Made by a program: the position numbers and the translations under genes
Notes under the pieces: model-generated
Seen by the model: only the letters and a program-made list of their open reading frames with translations
Told to the model about the DNA's origin: nothing
Database searches by the model: none
Shown here: in pieces, positions 62,872-64,000 of the stretch
How positions within the stretch are numbered: position 1 is the first letter of the stretch
Layout of the letters: each line of letters starts with the position of its first letter
NCBI GenBank assembly: GCA_022457155.1
Contig: JAJGOT010000357.1
Location: 230,001 to 294,000, forward strand
Length of the DNA stretch: 64,000 nucleotides
Reading direction: 5' to 3'
Source of the DNA: Cladopsammia gracilis
Taxonomy: Eukaryota; Cnidaria; Anthozoa; Scleractinia; Dendrophylliidae

Positions 62872-63701
62872 CTAAGGCCTGGGGCAAACGTCGAATCTTA
62901 GTCGAACTTAATTCGTCGAACCTATGAATTTTGAAATAGGCGCATGAATGGTGCAACGTCTGCCGCAATTAAGTTCGACTCAAATTAATTGGTTCGACTC
63001 CAGCATAAGTTCGACTTGCCATGTCGGATAATGCGACAGTGGTTCGGCGTTTCAGCAAATTAAACACCGTTCTAAACTTGTGCTGAACTCAATTCATAAA
63101 TCATGCAAATTACAAAATAATTGATTCAAATGTGATGGACTGCGCAAACGTCACAAAAATACCGACTCCCCCATCTGCCAAACGCTACCCCCCCCCCCCC
63201 CCCCCTCCCCCCTGACGAGTAGCGCTGTACAAGGACAATTTCATGACCGGGAATGGCGAGCTATCGAAAGTCATTGCTGACATCGCGCACAGCGTGATGG
63301 AAATGTGTTTTGATATAAAGGCTTGAGATGCGAATTCCCTATTTGCAATAAATGTTCAGTGTTTGAAGAAAACGAGGATGGACAGCCGGTAAAAGCGTTG
63401 CTCAGAGCTGTATGTAATGCGAGTCTTCTCTTTCTATTTTTCGCAATTAAATACCAAAGAAAGGCCTGACGAGCACTGTATTTCGGCATTTCGCTAGCAA
63501 GTCCTAGCAGTAACTAGCCGCGTCGAGTGAATATCACGGGGGCGCGTGCTTATTCCCGTGTTTTAATGAAGTGCAACTGGTGAAATAGGATTGACGCAGG
63601 TTCGACGTTTGCTACCACGCTGGAATTAAGTCGACTCTTTGTCCAACCTATTTTTAATAAATTCGACGCGACTTAGATTCGACGTTTGCCCCAAGCCTTA
63701 G
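62872..63701. mobile_element. 830-bp MITE-like element
   Basis: CTAAGGCCTGGGGCAAACGT (62872) and the complement of CTAAGGCTTGGGGCAAACGT (to 63701) begin inverted repeats of 33 bp with two mismatches, followed by scattered TCGAC/TTCGAC motifs. The interior has a C-rich run (63187-63210) and no gene. No target duplication could be fixed. Confidence 0.8.
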
Positions 63702-64000
63702 TAACTAATTTTGGCTTTGCTGAAATCGAGGAAATCTTTATAGTAAACTGTTGTAATAGGTAGAGTTAAATAAGATTGAATTTATTATATAAGGTTAGAT
63801 TTAGGTTTATGATAATTAGTTATATTTAGATAAATAAATTTTTATTGGATAGTTTGTGATTATAATGTATAAGGTTGTTTTTAAACGTTTTTATAATTAT
63901 TATATGTAGTAGTCCACGGCTCACTGGAAGAGCATTTTTAAATGAAGGTGATTCCGTGTTTTTTTTTTTAACAAGAGGCTGCAAGCAGCCTTTACTCATA
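63702..64000. other. Host sequence, no recognisable gene
   Basis: Strongly A/T-rich with repeated TTAGATTTAGGTTTATG-like words. The window ends here. Confidence 0.4.

Noticed and set aside
63910..63940. tRNA-like CTCACTGGAAGAGC string
   Set aside because: No complete cloverleaf, anticodon stem or A and B boxes could be drawn. No tRNA or rRNA gene was found in the window.

Overview
The window looks like AT-rich animal nuclear DNA, most likely from an anthozoan cnidarian (stony coral or sea anemone). This is inferred from its content, not from a database match: an NLR-type exon with an NACHT tail and leucine-rich repeats, remnants of CR1/L2-like LINEs, Penelope and Harbinger, many foldback MITEs, a short satellite-like repeat, GT-AG introns, and no bacterial-style operons outside the mobile elements.

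Positions 1-2470 are host sequence without a recognisable gene. Positions 2471-21974 are one complete Polinton/Maverick (19.5 kb). It starts AGTAGTG, ends CACTACT, and is flanked by an exact 6-bp target duplication (CCCGGA at 2465-2470 and 21975-21980). Its genes are a protein-primed DNA polymerase B, an A32/FtsK-HerA packaging ATPase, a double-jelly-roll major capsid protein, a penton-like minor capsid protein, an adenovirus-like cysteine protease, a chromodomain integrase, a phospholipase A2-like protein, a fibre-like protein, a protein with PPxY motifs, a SAP-like DNA-binding protein, a triple HTH-repeat protein and several small or acidic proteins. One of the latter resembles poxvirus VLTF3. 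The copy is decayed: the polymerase has lost palm motifs B and C, the protease has lost part of its catalytic core, and several genes carry single-base frameshifts, mostly in homopolymer runs. The capsid genes, penton, ATPase and several small genes are open. The termini are unusual: each is an arm-loop-arm foldback unit, and the two loops lie in the same orientation, as if one had flipped.

Positions 21981-46413 are host DNA packed with repeats: a hammerhead-like Penelope end, a decayed Harbinger element, a recent 1.6-kb tandem duplication, one NLR exon on the minus strand, a 2-kb inverted duplication, two LINE reverse-transcriptase remnants, MITEs and a short tandem repeat.

Positions 46414-56967 form a second large element of about 10.5 kb with long terminal inverted repeats. 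It has two convergent, spliced and apparently intact genes: a DDE/rve-type integrase-transposase (2 exons) and a 691-residue HECT-type E3 ubiquitin ligase (5 exons) with an N-terminal zinc ribbon and an internal UBZ-like zinc finger. Both genes start next to a TTGCTGCAAATAAAA tandem array inside the inverted repeats, so the repeats probably supply both promoters. This two-gene transposon is the best candidate for an under-described system here. Positions 56968-64000 are host DNA with an inverted minisatellite pair around a Penelope fragment, a hAT-like MITE with a perfect 8-bp target duplication, and another MITE.
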